A DNA stretch of 43,707 bases, taken from Tannerellaceae bacterium. Lineage in GTDB: Bacteria; Bacteroidota; Bacteroidia; Bacteroidales; Tannerellaceae. Of the stretch, positions 24,655 through 34,158 are shown piece after piece. A model generated the notes under the pieces. That model searched no databases and had not been told where the DNA came from. It worked only from the letters and a program-made list of their open reading frames with translations. The position numbers and the translations under genes were made by a program. Location: assembly GCA_031266215.1 (NCBI GenBank), contig JAISBL010000126.1:1-43707 (forward strand), given 5' to 3'. The stretch's first letter is position 1, and every line of letters begins with the position of its first letter.

Positions 24655-25045
24655 CCTTGAAAGCTCTCATTTTAACATACCTTTTCCAATAATGTGTAAC
24701 AGAAAAACCGTTTTTCTCAAAATCGGGAATATGCCGCATATGTGTTACAGCTTCCAACTCATATTCGGATATAAGTGTAGTGGTTATTTCCTGCAGAAGG
24801 GCTGAAAAAACGGCGCTGTCATCATCCGCCACATAATAGTTGTTTATTTTCGCATTCCCGTATTTCAGTTTTACGGGAATAAAGCCAAGTGTATGATCCT
24901 CCTCCATGGCTACAAACCATAAATAATCGGGAGATGTTCGGTAAGGGTAGTTCAGGTTGTAGCCTAATACATCTTCGTTCATTATAAGATGCGCTACTAA
25001 ATAGTAGAGTTGTTGGTCTTCTCCTCTCAGTTTAATAATATTCAT
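24635..25045 (-). CDS. GNAT-like protein of the IbrA/IbrB operon
   Basis: A 136-residue protein with an acetyltransferase-like pattern: DYLWFVAMEEDHTLGFIPVKL in the place of strands 2-4, INNYYVADDD, a helix SALLQEITTTLISEYELEAVTHM, and a C-terminal FEKNGFSVTHYWKRYVKMR strand. The acetyl-CoA loop is not canonical, so enzymatic activity is uncertain. It is the first gene of the three-gene overlapping operon and is presumably functionally linked to IbrA/IbrB. Confidence 0.65.
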   Translation of the reverse strand: MNIIKLRGEDQQLYYLVAHLIMNEDVLGYNLNYPYRTSPDYLWFVAMEEDHTLGFIPVKLKYGNAKINNYYVADDDSAVFSALLQEITTTLISEYELEAVTHMRHIPDFEKNGFSVTHYWKRYVKMRAFKDEKKCL

Positions 25046-25259
25046 TTGATGCTAAATTAAAAATGTGTAAATAATATTTTGGTGTGCAAATCTACTGAAA
25101 ATCTGTGTCACGGATGGCTACCAGGCCTTTCTTTTTCGTTTTCAGGCAATTGCCCGACCCCTTATCGAAGCGATAGAACTCACATTATGAATATATTAAC
25201 CGGAGTTTTTATGTTGCAGGTACTGATACTTCAGTCATGCATTTAAAAACAATCGTTCA

Positions 25260-26135
25260 CTATTTTCTGTATTCACCGGGAGATACGCCCATGCGCCGTT
25301 TGAAGTATTTCCCGAAAAAGGACTGTGAAGGGAAATTCAGTTCGTCACTGATTTGCCGGATGGTCATGCTGGTTGACTTGACGAGGGCTTTGGCTTCCAG
25401 TATCACACGGTTGCCAATCCATTCACTCGCGAAATAACCGCTGTTATCCTTTATCACCTTCGATAAATATTTGGGCGTAAGGCATAAGCGGTCGGCGTAA
25501 AAACCAACTTCGCGCTGTTCCCTGAAATTTTCCTGCACCAGATTCAGGAACTTGTTTACAAGAACGCTTTTTTTCGATTGCTGCATATAGCTGGCAAGTA
25601 TATTTGAACGGTAAGTAAGCAGGGATAAAAACGCCAACGTCAGGTGCTTGACCATTTCCTTACGTATGGAAAGGTCATCTATGTTTTTTGTTTTTTCCAG
25701 CATATTATAGTAATCCGTCACAGATTCCAGATCAGATTCGTTAAGCGGCATATATGGATTACCGGCAAAGGCAAGTTGCAGGGAGGCGCGTTTGTGCATG
25801 TTCTCCATCAGGTGATTAATAAACTGTTCGGACATAATAAGAAACATGCCCGAAAAATCTTCGCTGGTATATTCATGCTGCAAAATCTGCCCACGGTTCA
25901 ACACGACAATGCATGGCGCCTGCGCCACAAATTTTTCCAGGTTGACACTGCCTTTCATATATCCTTTGCGGCAAAGGATAACAACCGATATGTTGATCTT
26001 GTAAGGATACTCAGGAGCCGAATCCAGCACGAAACTGTCGAACAGAATGAAATCATTACCGATAGAATATACTTTATTCACTGCAACGTTGTCCAGTTCG
26101 GCTTTCCAGTTAAAGGGCATTATAGTCTCTTTCAT
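25260..26135 (-). CDS. AraC-family regulator divergent from the RND operon
   Basis: A 291-residue regulator if it starts at the Met of MKETIMPFNWKAELDNV; an in-frame extension to 26255 is probably not translated. The N-terminal part is a cupin-like sensor (PYKINISVVILCRKGYMKGSVNL, CIVVLNRGQILQHEYTSEDF). The C-terminus has the two AraC helix-turn-helix motifs (GFYADRLCLTPKYLSKVIKD and MTIRQISDELNFPSQSFFGKYFKRR). It is divergent from the RND efflux operon and is a likely regulator of it. It ends 214 bp before the start of the GNAT gene on the same strand. Confidence 0.87.
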   Translation of the reverse strand: MKETIMPFNWKAELDNVAVNKVYSIGNDFILFDSFVLDSAPEYPYKINISVVILCRKGYMKGSVNLEKFVAQAPCIVVLNRGQILQHEYTSEDFSGMFLIMSEQFINHLMENMHKRASLQLAFAGNPYMPLNESDLESVTDYYNMLEKTKNIDDLSIRKEMVKHLTLAFLSLLTYRSNILASYMQQSKKSVLVNKFLNLVQENFREQREVGFYADRLCLTPKYLSKVIKDNSGYFASEWIGNRVILEAKALVKSTSMTIRQISDELNFPSQSFFGKYFKRRMGVSPGEYRK

Positions 26136-26287
26136 TGAGGTTTGTTTCAATCTTGTTCCCGTAGGCTGCGAAGATAGTATAAAAAAGAGAAAATCAGTCC
26201 TATAGTCCAATATCCCCTCCCTTTTGACCTTTTGGAGATGTTGCTTTCTATACACCTTTGCGGCAAAATTTCTTAATGATCTTTATA

Positions 26288-26387
26288 ATGAAACGAGCAT
26301 GTAAAAACTATTTACGCCAAAGGCGATAAATAAAACGTACTGCGAGTTCCATGCCTGCATTGAATTAAACATTTTATTCGTATGAAA
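26288..26387 (+). repeat. Dispersed leader element before the RND adaptor gene (copy of 4080-4178)
   Basis: It is about 92% identical to the element in front of trpD, including the mini-ORF MKRACKNYLRQRR (26288-26329), the hairpin and the final CGTATGAAA with the downstream start codon. It occupies the interval between the AraC and adaptor genes, where the RND promoter and operator would be expected. Confidence 0.8.
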
Positions 26388-27440
26388 AATATTGGCTTTA
26401 TGACAGGTATTGCGCTGGCGATTTTTTTGACAAGCGCCTGCGCAGATAAGAAAGCGACGGAACGGGAGGAAAAGGTTATCCCGGTAAAAGTGATGAGTGT
26501 TGCACTTTCAACTATGACAGCCGAACGCAATTACGTGGGGACAATCGAGGAATCGTCCGGAGTTTCACTCAGTTTTTCAAATGCCGGTACGGTAGAGCAG
26601 GTCTTTGTATCCGAAGGACAAACGGTTACGAAAGGGCGTCTGCTCGCCTCCCTGAACCCGTCTACGGCGCAAAACTCCGTAGACGCGGCGCGCGCTTCGC
26701 TCCGCCAGGCGCAGGATGCTTATGACCGCTTGTCTAAACTGCACGACAACGGCAGTATTCCCGATATAAAGTTCGTGGAAGTAGAAACCGGCTTACAGCA
26801 ATCCAGATCCATGCTTGCCGTGGCTGAGAAAAACCTCGACGATTGCCGGCTATATGCGCCCCGCAGCGGCGTGATTGCGCAGCGTTATATCGAACCCGGC
26901 GCTAACGTTATGCCCGGTGCATCGGCTTTCAAACTGGTTATGGTAGACAGGGTGACTGCAAACTTCTTTGTCCCCGAAAACGAAATCGGCTCTACGCGGA
27001 TAGGGCAAAAAACACTGATTGAAGTAGCCGCCCTGGGCAACGAACAATTTGAAGGAAACGTAGAAATGAAAGGCGTTTCGGCAAATCCTCTGTCACATTC
27101 CTACGAAGTAAAAACCGGAATAGACAACCCGCAGGCAAAGCTGATGCCCGGCATGGTGTGCAAAGTGCGTATCGTGCAGGATGGTTCGGAGGCTGAAATC
27201 GTTGTACCGAACCGTAGCGTACAAATAGCGCCCGATGGCAGGACGTTTGTCTGGATTGCCGACGGCGCCGTTGCCAAACGCCGATTTGTCAGGACAGGCA
27301 ACCTGGCCGACAACGGGATAGCCGTACGCGAAGGATTACAGTCGGGCGACCGCATTATTGTCGAAGGTTACCCGAAAATAAGCGAAGGAATGAAAATCTC
27401 TATCATTACTGACAAACTAAATGATGGGTCGGAACAATAA
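26382..27440 (+). CDS. RND efflux periplasmic adaptor (membrane fusion protein)
   Basis: A 352-residue AcrA/HlyD-type adaptor and lipoprotein: MKNIGFMTGIALAIFLTSAC gives a lipobox ending at Cys20. The lipoyl-like half GTVEQVFVSEGQTVTKGRLLASLN is followed by an alpha-hairpin (ARASLRQAQDAYDRLSKL). The second half CRLYAPRSGVIAQRYIEPGANV and a beta-barrel come next. It bridges the inner-membrane pump and the outer-membrane channel. Its 3' end overlaps the pump gene by 20 bases. Confidence 0.93.
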   Translation: MKNIGFMTGIALAIFLTSACADKKATEREEKVIPVKVMSVALSTMTAERNYVGTIEESSGVSLSFSNAGTVEQVFVSEGQTVTKGRLLASLNPSTAQNSVDAARASLRQAQDAYDRLSKLHDNGSIPDIKFVEVETGLQQSRSMLAVAEKNLDDCRLYAPRSGVIAQRYIEPGANVMPGASAFKLVMVDRVTANFFVPENEIGSTRIGQKTLIEVAALGNEQFEGNVEMKGVSANPLSHSYEVKTGIDNPQAKLMPGMVCKVRIVQDGSEAEIVVPNRSVQIAPDGRTFVWIADGAVAKRRFVRTGNLADNGIAVREGLQSGDRIIVEGYPKISEGMKISIITDKLNDGSEQ

Positions 27441-30400
27441 GATTATAGAATGGGCGATGACGAACCGGCAAATCGTTATGCTGCTGGTTGTGACCCTGTG
27501 CGCCGCCGGAATATATTCGCTCGTTGTGATGCCAAAGCAGGAGCAGCCCGAATTTACCATCCGTCAGGGCGTCGTAGTCGGAGTGTATCCTGGCGCTAAC
27601 TCGCTCGACGTGGAGGAACAGCTCACAAAACCCCTCGAACGTTATCTTTTCACCTTTACAGAGGTGAAACGTGAAAAAACAACCTCAAAATCGGAGGATG
27701 GGATTGCCTACGTCTTCATAGAACTTGCCGACGAGGTAAAAGACAAGAACATCGTCTGGTCTAAGATCAAGCACGGGCTGAACACTTTCAAATCATCGCT
27801 CCCGTCAGGCGTGCTGGCGGTTGTAGCCAATGACAACTTCGGTGACGTTGCCGCACTGCTCGTTACACTGGAATCCGACGACAAAACCTACCGCGAAATC
27901 GACGGCTACTGCGACGGCCTCGAAGACCGCCTGCGTGCCGTCCCGACCGTCGCAAACGTGCGGCGCTACGGCTCGCAACAGGAACAGATAACCATTTACC
28001 TCGACAACGAAAAGCTCTCCGCCTACGGCATAGGTCAGAAAATGCTGATGACAACTCTGTTAGCGCAAGGGTTCACTACCGTGAGCGGATCGCTGGAAAC
28101 CCCGCAGTCGATTGCTCCGATACATATAACCGAGAGTTTCCGCTCAGAACAGGAGATTGCCGACCAGATCATCTTTTCAGGCCCTGCTGGTGACGCGGTG
28201 CGCGTGAAAGACGTCGGGCGCGTAGTGCGCGAGTATCCTGATCCCGACAGCTATATCACTCATAACGGAAGGAAATGCGTACTGCTTTCCGTCGAGGTAA
28301 ACCCTTCGGCAAACATCCTGAGCTTCGGGCGTGAAGTGGACGAGGTGCTGGATGGCTTCAAACGCGAGCTGCCCGAAAGCGTTAACATAAACCGCATCGT
28401 TGACCAGCCAAAGGTCGTCGGCATGTCGATAAGCCACTTCCTCACGGAGTTGCTTATTGCCATATGCGCTGTTATTCTGGTAACTATGATACTGTTGCCG
28501 TTGCGCGTGGCTGTAGTGTCGGCGCTGTCTATCCCTATTTCCATTGCCGTTTCTCTGGCGACGATGTACATGGCGGGCATCCCGCTGAACATGATTACGC
28601 TGGCGGCGCTGATTGTGGTGCTGGGTATGATTGTGGACAATTCCATAGTGGTGGTGGACAGCTATATCGACAAGCTCGATCATGGCGTCGAACGCCGGCA
28701 GGCCGCGATTAGCAGCGCACAGGAATACTTCATGTCTATTTTTTCGGCGACACTGGCTATCAGCATCACCTTTTTCCCCATCATGTTCACTGTCACGGGC
28801 ACTATATACGACTTTCTGGAATATTTCCCGTGGACAGTCAGCCTGACGCTCGGCATTTCGCTTGTCGTGGCGATGCTTGTAGTCCCACCGTTGCAATATC
28901 TTCTCATCAGGAGAGGACTTCGCGCAAAGACGCCGCAACAGGAGACGGGAGGTAAAAGCATCCTTGATTATGTTCAGTCGGCTTACGAGTGGCTGCTCGG
29001 CAAAGCGTTTACTTTCCCCAGGACGACCGTTTTCATTGCCGTGGCTAGTATCGTCGCGGGAGGACTGATTTTCATAAGTATCCCGATACGCATGATGCCT
29101 ATTGCCGAGCGCGACCAGTTCGCTGTCGAAATTTACCTGCCCGAAAGCAGTCCTCTGGAGAAAACCGCCGCCGTGTGCGACAGCATGGAGCACATACTCA
29201 GGCAAGACGCGCGCGTAACGTCCGTATCGGCGTTTATCGGCACCAGTTCGCCACGTTTCCACGTAGTGTACACCCCTAATATGCCTTCGAAGGCTTACGG
29301 CCAGTTCATAGTAAACACTGTTTCCATCGGAGCTACCGAGGAGATGCTTAACGAGTACGCCGACCGCTACGCCTTCTATTTCCCCGAAGCTTACGTCAGG
29401 TTCAAACAACTCGATTTTCAGGCTGTAGAAGCGCCGATTGAAGTCCGCTTTATCGGCGACGATATCGGGTCGCTGAAAACAGAAGCCGGCAGGCTGACTG
29501 ATTTCCTGCAAACGCTTGACGAATGCACTTGGGTGCGAACCAGTTTCGGCCAACCCGTGCAGAGTGTGGGCGTTACGCTCGAACCCTTGGAGTCAGGCCG
29601 GCTGGGGATAAACAAGGCTCTGACTTCCATCGGCATCGCTTCGGGCACGACGGGCGCTAAAATCACAGACTTGTGGGAAGGAAACTATGCCGTGCCTGTC
29701 TTCATTAAGCCCGAAGACGGCCCGAAGACGGTCTCCTCGCTTGCCGACGTGCAGGTTTCCGGCCTGCTTGGCGTGTCTGTCCCGTTGAGGCAGATTGCCG
29801 ATGTCGGGCCGGAGTGGAACGAAGCCGTCATAACGCACCGCAACGGGGTGAGATCTGTCAGCGTGCTTGCCGACATCCGGCGGAACGAATATGCCAACCG
29901 TGTTTTTGCCAAAGTGAGCCGCTTCGTAGAGTCCGAAACATTGCCCGGCCTGCCCGGAGATGTACGCCTTGAGTACGGCGGTCTTGAAGAATTTGAAGAC
30001 GAAACGATGTCGCCCATGTATCTGGCAATGGTATTTTCGTTCGTCATCGTTTTCCTGATACTGATATTCCACTTCCGCAAGATCAGTATGGCCACAATAG
30101 TACTGTTGTCGGCGTCGCTCAGCATTTTCGGCGCGGCGCTGGGCTTCCAGGTGCTGGGCGTAGATTTCAGCGCCTTCGCCATCTTGGGAATAATAGGACT
30201 GGTAGGCATCATCGTCCGCAACGGTATAATCATGTACGACTACATAGAATATCTGCGCCGGGTTAAACACCTGACCGTGCGGCAAGCCGCCATAGATGCC
30301 GGACGTCGCCGTATGCGCCCGATATTCCTCACCTCAGCCGCCGCCTCGATGGGCGTCCTGCCGATGATTATCAGCAACAGCCCGATGTGGTCGGGTATGG

Positions 30401-30510
30401 CTACGACTATATTTTTCGGCACACTCGTTGCCATGATACTGGTTGTAACCGTCCTGCCGGTTATTTACTGGCTGGTTTACAGAGAATCCGACGAACAACA
30501 AACCGCTTAA
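27421..30510 (+). CDS. RND efflux pump (HAE1-type permease)
   Basis: A 1029-residue inner-membrane proton-driven pump with the expected two-fold design: TM1, a large periplasmic loop, TM2-6, TM7, a second loop and TM8-12. The TM4 motif is GMIVDNSIVVVDS (Asp about 405), with Asn instead of the usual second Asp. In TM10 the relay lysine is replaced by Arg (about 932, GIIVRNGIIMYDY). Both changes are known in some RND branches. The N-terminus MMGRNNKIIEWAMTNRQ is cytosolic. The substrate is unknown. Confidence 0.95.
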   Translation: MMGRNNKIIEWAMTNRQIVMLLVVTLCAAGIYSLVVMPKQEQPEFTIRQGVVVGVYPGANSLDVEEQLTKPLERYLFTFTEVKREKTTSKSEDGIAYVFIELADEVKDKNIVWSKIKHGLNTFKSSLPSGVLAVVANDNFGDVAALLVTLESDDKTYREIDGYCDGLEDRLRAVPTVANVRRYGSQQEQITIYLDNEKLSAYGIGQKMLMTTLLAQGFTTVSGSLETPQSIAPIHITESFRSEQEIADQIIFSGPAGDAVRVKDVGRVVREYPDPDSYITHNGRKCVLLSVEVNPSANILSFGREVDEVLDGFKRELPESVNINRIVDQPKVVGMSISHFLTELLIAICAVILVTMILLPLRVAVVSALSIPISIAVSLATMYMAGIPLNMITLAALIVVLGMIVDNSIVVVDSYIDKLDHGVERRQAAISSAQEYFMSIFSATLAISITFFPIMFTVTGTIYDFLEYFPWTVSLTLGISLVVAMLVVPPLQYLLIRRGLRAKTPQQETGGKSILDYVQSAYEWLLGKAFTFPRTTVFIAVASIVAGGLIFISIPIRMMPIAERDQFAVEIYLPESSPLEKTAAVCDSMEHILRQDARVTSVSAFIGTSSPRFHVVYTPNMPSKAYGQFIVNTVSIGATEEMLNEYADRYAFYFPEAYVRFKQLDFQAVEAPIEVRFIGDDIGSLKTEAGRLTDFLQTLDECTWVRTSFGQPVQSVGVTLEPLESGRLGINKALTSIGIASGTTGAKITDLWEGNYAVPVFIKPEDGPKTVSSLADVQVSGLLGVSVPLRQIADVGPEWNEAVITHRNGVRSVSVLADIRRNEYANRVFAKVSRFVESETLPGLPGDVRLEYGGLEEFEDETMSPMYLAMVFSFVIVFLILIFHFRKISMATIVLLSASLSIFGAALGFQVLGVDFSAFAILGIIGLVGIIVRNGIIMYDYIEYLRRVKHLTVRQAAIDAGRRRMRPIFLTSAAASMGVLPMIISNSPMWSGMATTIFFGTLVAMILVVTVLPVIYWLVYRESDEQQTA

Positions 30511-30524
30511 TTCTTTCTATAGAG

Positions 30525-31961
30525 ATGAGTTCAATTATCCAGAATAGTATAGGAACCACAAGGGTCAAAAGGGTCTTAAAAGCCCTAAAAGTTTTAAAAG
30601 TCTTAGAAGTCCGGGGAATTCCGGGAGCCCGGAAAGTATCAGACAAAAAAAGTGCCTGCGCTTTCGTATTGCTGGCCTGCCTCTTTTTCCCGGCAGTCAC
30701 TAAGTTATCCGCCCAGGAAGTACTTTCGCTGGAAAAATGCCGCGAACTTGCCTTGCAGAATAACACCGAACTGCAAAACGCCGGCTTATCGGTAGAGATT
30801 GCCATGCAGACCCAAAAAGAAGCATTCACCAGATACTTCCCATCGGTTAGCGCCACAGGATTTGGTATAATGAACAGCGAGGCGCTGATGACGCAGACGG
30901 TCGCAACAGGCTATCCGCCACCAAACGACATGGTAGCGGTGGAGATGTTCAAAAAAGGAATTATAGGAGCCGTGGCAGCAACGCAACCGCTATTTGCCGG
31001 CGGCCGGATCGTTAACGGCAACCGCCTCGCCCGTGAAGGAGTGGAGGTAAGCAAACTGCAGAAACAAATGACCGGCAGCGAGGTGCTGTTTGAAACTGAA
31101 CGCTACTTCTGGCAACTCGTTTCCATGAAGGAGAAAATGAATACCCTCTCTGATGCCGAGGTAATGCTCAACCGTATCCACAGCGACGTAGGCATATCCG
31201 TCGAAGCAGGTGTCACCACCGGGAACGACCTTCTGCGTGTGGAGCTGGAGCAAAACCGCCTTGCTTCCAACCGCCTTAAACTTGAGAACGGAATACGGAT
31301 ACTGAAGATGGCCTTTGCACGCCACATCGGTATCGAACCTGACGGCTTTGATATTGAAGCGCCTGCTTTTGAAGATATTGCAGCACCCTTCACTGAGACT
31401 CAGCATTTTGAAACCTTCCTCCTGCAACGCCCCGAATACCGGCTACTTGAAAAGGGTGTCGATGTGGCGGCATTACAGATGAAAATGGAAGTTGGTAAAA
31501 ACCTTCCGACAGTCGCCATCGGCGCTGCATATAATTACACTCGTTTCGACAAAGGCAGTCCTGCCGAGATGAAAAAAGATTTTGCAATGGCATTCGTCAC
31601 CGTCACCGTCCCGATATCCGACTGGTGGGGCGCTTCGCACGCCGTCAAAAAACGCAGGTTGGAACTCCGCACCGCCGAGAATACCCGTGAAGAAAAGGCC
31701 AGCCTGTTGCTCCTCCAGATGCAACGCGTACATGACGAGATGAACGAAGCATATCAGCACGTACTACTCACCCGCAGATCAATCGCCGTAGCACGAGAAA
31801 ACTTCCGCATGAGCGAAGATCATTATAAAGCAGGTATATCTATACTCTCAGACCTGCTCGACGCCCAGAATCTGTTGCAACAGAGCCGCGACCAATACAC
31901 CGAAGCAGCAACGGAATATTACGCCAGACAGGCCGAATACATTAAAGTGACGGGGAAATAA
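30525..31961 (+). CDS. TolC-family outer-membrane efflux channel
   Basis: A 478-residue outer-membrane factor. Before the signal peptide (SACAFVLLACLFFPAVTKLSAQ) it carries about 40 odd residues, including a run of (V/A)LK tripeptides encoded by 9-bp repeats (30564-30617). The mature protein starts QEVLSLEKCRELALQNNTELQNAG, the TolC N-terminal helix. Long helices follow (LLRVELEQNRLASNRLKL; QNLLQQSRDQYTEAATEYYARQAEY). The reading frame is also open upstream, inside the pump gene, but ATG 30525 is the reasonable start. It completes the three-gene efflux operon. Confidence 0.9.
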   Translation: MSSIIQNSIGTTRVKRVLKALKVLKVLEVRGIPGARKVSDKKSACAFVLLACLFFPAVTKLSAQEVLSLEKCRELALQNNTELQNAGLSVEIAMQTQKEAFTRYFPSVSATGFGIMNSEALMTQTVATGYPPPNDMVAVEMFKKGIIGAVAATQPLFAGGRIVNGNRLAREGVEVSKLQKQMTGSEVLFETERYFWQLVSMKEKMNTLSDAEVMLNRIHSDVGISVEAGVTTGNDLLRVELEQNRLASNRLKLENGIRILKMAFARHIGIEPDGFDIEAPAFEDIAAPFTETQHFETFLLQRPEYRLLEKGVDVAALQMKMEVGKNLPTVAIGAAYNYTRFDKGSPAEMKKDFAMAFVTVTVPISDWWGASHAVKKRRLELRTAENTREEKASLLLLQMQRVHDEMNEAYQHVLLTRRSIAVARENFRMSEDHYKAGISILSDLLDAQNLLQQSRDQYTEAATEYYARQAEYIKVTGK

Positions 31962-32299
31962 CGCCATTACCGCCGGAAAGAGAACTCTTTTTGCTAAAAA
32001 CCTTTATAAAAGACTACTCCGCCGGCACCGGACCGCGACTTTGTTAACACTTCCCGCTTCACCAACTACGACGGCGAGAACAACTACAACAACAGCGCCG
32101 GCAAAGCAAGGTTGACGGCCCTATCCAAAGTCAACCAGCCCTCCGCGCCGCTAACTCCGCCATTCCCCCGGCAATATGATAAACATCCGGATCAAATAGA
32201 CCCGCGCCCTGGCGTCACACCAGCAAGAGCGGCTTTTTCAGTCGGAGATACCTTCGTATTTGCTTACGAACCTGAGTTTCTATGTAAGAAAAGCAAACG
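31962..32299. other. Intergenic stretch with a possible gene fragment
   Basis: No complete gene is supported. On the plus strand around 32033-32118 a short open frame reads RDFVNTSRFTNYDGEN then NNYNNSAGKARLT, which looks like a protein fragment but resembles nothing I can name. A frame at 32112-32360 is probably a chance ORF. Confidence 0.4.
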
Positions 32300-32336
32300 C
32301 TCCCCCCTCGTCGTCAGCAGTGACAGCGAGGGGGAG
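32299..32336. terminator. GC-rich hairpin
   Basis: CTCCCCCCTCG and CGAGGGGGAG form a strong stem with a loop of about 16 bases. No U-tract follows on either strand. It may terminate the efflux operon, about 340 bp upstream, but this is weak. Confidence 0.4.
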
Positions 32337-32408
32337 AGATCAGATAAGATATTTCACTAATACTTAGGAAGATACTTCACCAGCACTTAAGAAGGCGCTA
32401 TGTCAACA

Positions 32409-32477
32409 TTTTTGAAGCACCTTCATAAGGGTTATGAAGCATCTTCATAAAGGCTTATGAAGAACCTTCAAAAAACG
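32409..32477. repeat. 23-bp tandem array with GAAGnnnCTTC palindromes
   Basis: Three 23-base units (32409, 32432, 32455) each contain GAAGnnnCTTC, mostly extended to TATGAAG...CTTCATA. It lies between the efflux operon and the methyltransferase gene. Confidence 0.75.
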
Positions 32478-32640
32478 CCGGGTAAAAACCGGAGTCCGGG
32501 ATAAGGGATTATAGCATTGGACGCTTGGTTAACACCGTGCTAATGCGGTAAGGCGATCGTCATGCAAAATAATTTGAATGCGGTGAATATCTCTGTAAGG
32601 GAAATAACATAACTTCGTGGCAATTTTAATAAATACTATT

Positions 32641-33276
32641 ATGAAAATCGCTTCAATAATAAGCAGGTATAACAGAACACGAAAGTATGATCGTTTTCTT
32701 CAGGAGTTTAATCTCGCGACTGATACTACGATATTGGACGTTGGTTTTACCAACACCGAATACCAGGATGCAGATAATTTTTTAGAAAAGAATTACCCGC
32801 ATTTATCCAATATAACGGCTTTGGGAATAGAAATTCATGGCTCCGACTCCTTCAGGCGCCGTTATCCCGATGTAGAAGTTGTACTTTACGAAGGCAGCGT
32901 GTTTCCTTTTGACGACAACCGGTTTGATGTCGGGTGGTCAAATGCCGTAATAGAGCACGTTGGCAGCGAGGAGCATCAGATAACATTTTTAAAGGAATTA
33001 AGACGAACCTGCAGGACAATATACTTTACTACACCAAACCGCTATTTCCCGTTTGAAATCCACACCCGGCTACCATTACTTCATTACCTGCCAAAAAGAA
33101 TATTTGATAAGATAATAGACCACACCTCAAAAAAATGGGCAAGCGGCGATTACATGCACCTGCTGTCGCACCGTAAGCTGAAATCACTTTTAAGCAAAGC
33201 AGGTATTACTCAATACAAAATCGTAAGAAACCGTCTGTTTGGATTTACAATGGACTTTAGCATTATCATTAAATAA
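32641..33276 (+). CDS. Class I SAM-dependent methyltransferase
   Basis: A 211-residue methyltransferase. Motif I is TTILDVGFTN, motif II is LGIEIHG, and EGSVFPFDDNRFDVGWSNAVIEHV is the usual motif III-IV region of small-molecule methyltransferases (Methyltransf_11 type). YFTTPNRYFPFEIHTRLPLLHYLP resembles enzymes acting on glycans or lipids in polysaccharide loci. The chosen start is the Met of MKIASIISRYNR; the upstream in-frame start adds 8 unlikely residues. The substrate is unknown. The purine nucleoside phosphorylase gene follows after 9 bases. Confidence 0.85.
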   Translation: MKIASIISRYNRTRKYDRFLQEFNLATDTTILDVGFTNTEYQDADNFLEKNYPHLSNITALGIEIHGSDSFRRRYPDVEVVLYEGSVFPFDDNRFDVGWSNAVIEHVGSEEHQITFLKELRRTCRTIYFTTPNRYFPFEIHTRLPLLHYLPKRIFDKIIDHTSKKWASGDYMHLLSHRKLKSLLSKAGITQYKIVRNRLFGFTMDFSIIIK

Positions 33277-33285
33277 CTACATTTT

Positions 33286-34131
33286 ATGCGTTTAAGAGAA
33301 GAGGATATTATTATGCAAAACATGCGCTGCCGGGAGTCGGCCGATTATCTTGCAGGCATTATCAAGGGAAGTCCCCGTACGGCTGTTATATTGGGAAGTG
33401 GACTGGGCGTACTGGCCGACAGGATAGAAGACCCGGTGGTGATACCGTATCAGGAGATACCACATTTTGCACGTTCCACGGCTACCGGTCACAAAGGTAA
33501 CCTGATATGCGGCAGGCTGGGGGGGAAACAGATACTGGCCATGCAGGGACGCTTTCATTACTACGAGGGGTATAACATGCGGGAGGTAACCTTCCCGGTT
33601 CGTGTGATGAAACGCTTAGGGATAGAAAACCTCCTGGTCTCCAACGCCGCCGGGGGCATCAACAATACGTTCAGGATAGGCGACCTGATGATTATATGCG
33701 ATCATATCAACATGATGCCCAATCCTTTGATCGGACGAAACAATGATGCCTTTGGTACCCGCTTCCCCGATATGACGCGCGCTTATGACCGCGGGTTTAT
33801 CGGCATGATGGAAGAGATCGCCCTGAAGCAGGACATAGAGTTACGTAAAGGTGTATACGTTGGCCTTACCGGCCCTTCGTATGAAACGCCCGCCGAGTAT
33901 GCTTTTTACGGCCGGGTAGGCGGCGATGCCATCGGGATGAGCACTGTCCCTGAGGTTATCGTGGCCCGTCATGCCGGATTGCGTGTTTTCGGGATGTCGG
34001 TCATCACCAATGAAGGTTATCATTTTGATGAGGATTTTGTGAACGATGCCGACGACGTGATCCGCGCCGCCAATGAGGCTGCCGGTAAAATGACGGCCTT
34101 GTTCGGCGAATTGATCAGGCGGATTGGATGA
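33286..34131 (+). CDS. Purine nucleoside phosphorylase
   Basis: A 281-residue trimeric-type purine nucleoside phosphorylase for inosine/guanosine salvage. Conserved segments: [56 protein letters not shown] (purine-site Glu), [14 protein letters not shown] and [13 protein letters not shown] with the base-binding Asn. Met10 (33313) is a plausible alternative start that gives the usual length of about 270. It converges with the Fur-family gene 27 bases away. Confidence 0.94.
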   Translation: MRLREEDIIMQNMRCRESADYLAGIIKGSPRTAVILGSGLGVLADRIEDPVVIPYQEIPHFARSTATGHKGNLICGRLGGKQILAMQGRFHYYEGYNMREVTFPVRVMKRLGIENLLVSNAAGGINNTFRIGDLMIICDHINMMPNPLIGRNNDAFGTRFPDMTRAYDRGFIGMMEEIALKQDIELRKGVYVGLTGPSYETPAEYAFYGRVGGDAIGMSTVPEVIVARHAGLRVFGMSVITNEGYHFDEDFVNDADDVIRAANEAAGKMTALFGELIRRIG

Positions 34132-34158
34132 AGTTTCTTTTCCTCACGCCAGGCGGTG

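Noticed and set aside
28177-29553. 458-codon minus-strand ORF opposite the RND pump
   Set aside because: It is a shadow frame of a well-supported gene with His/Arg-rich composition and no family features.
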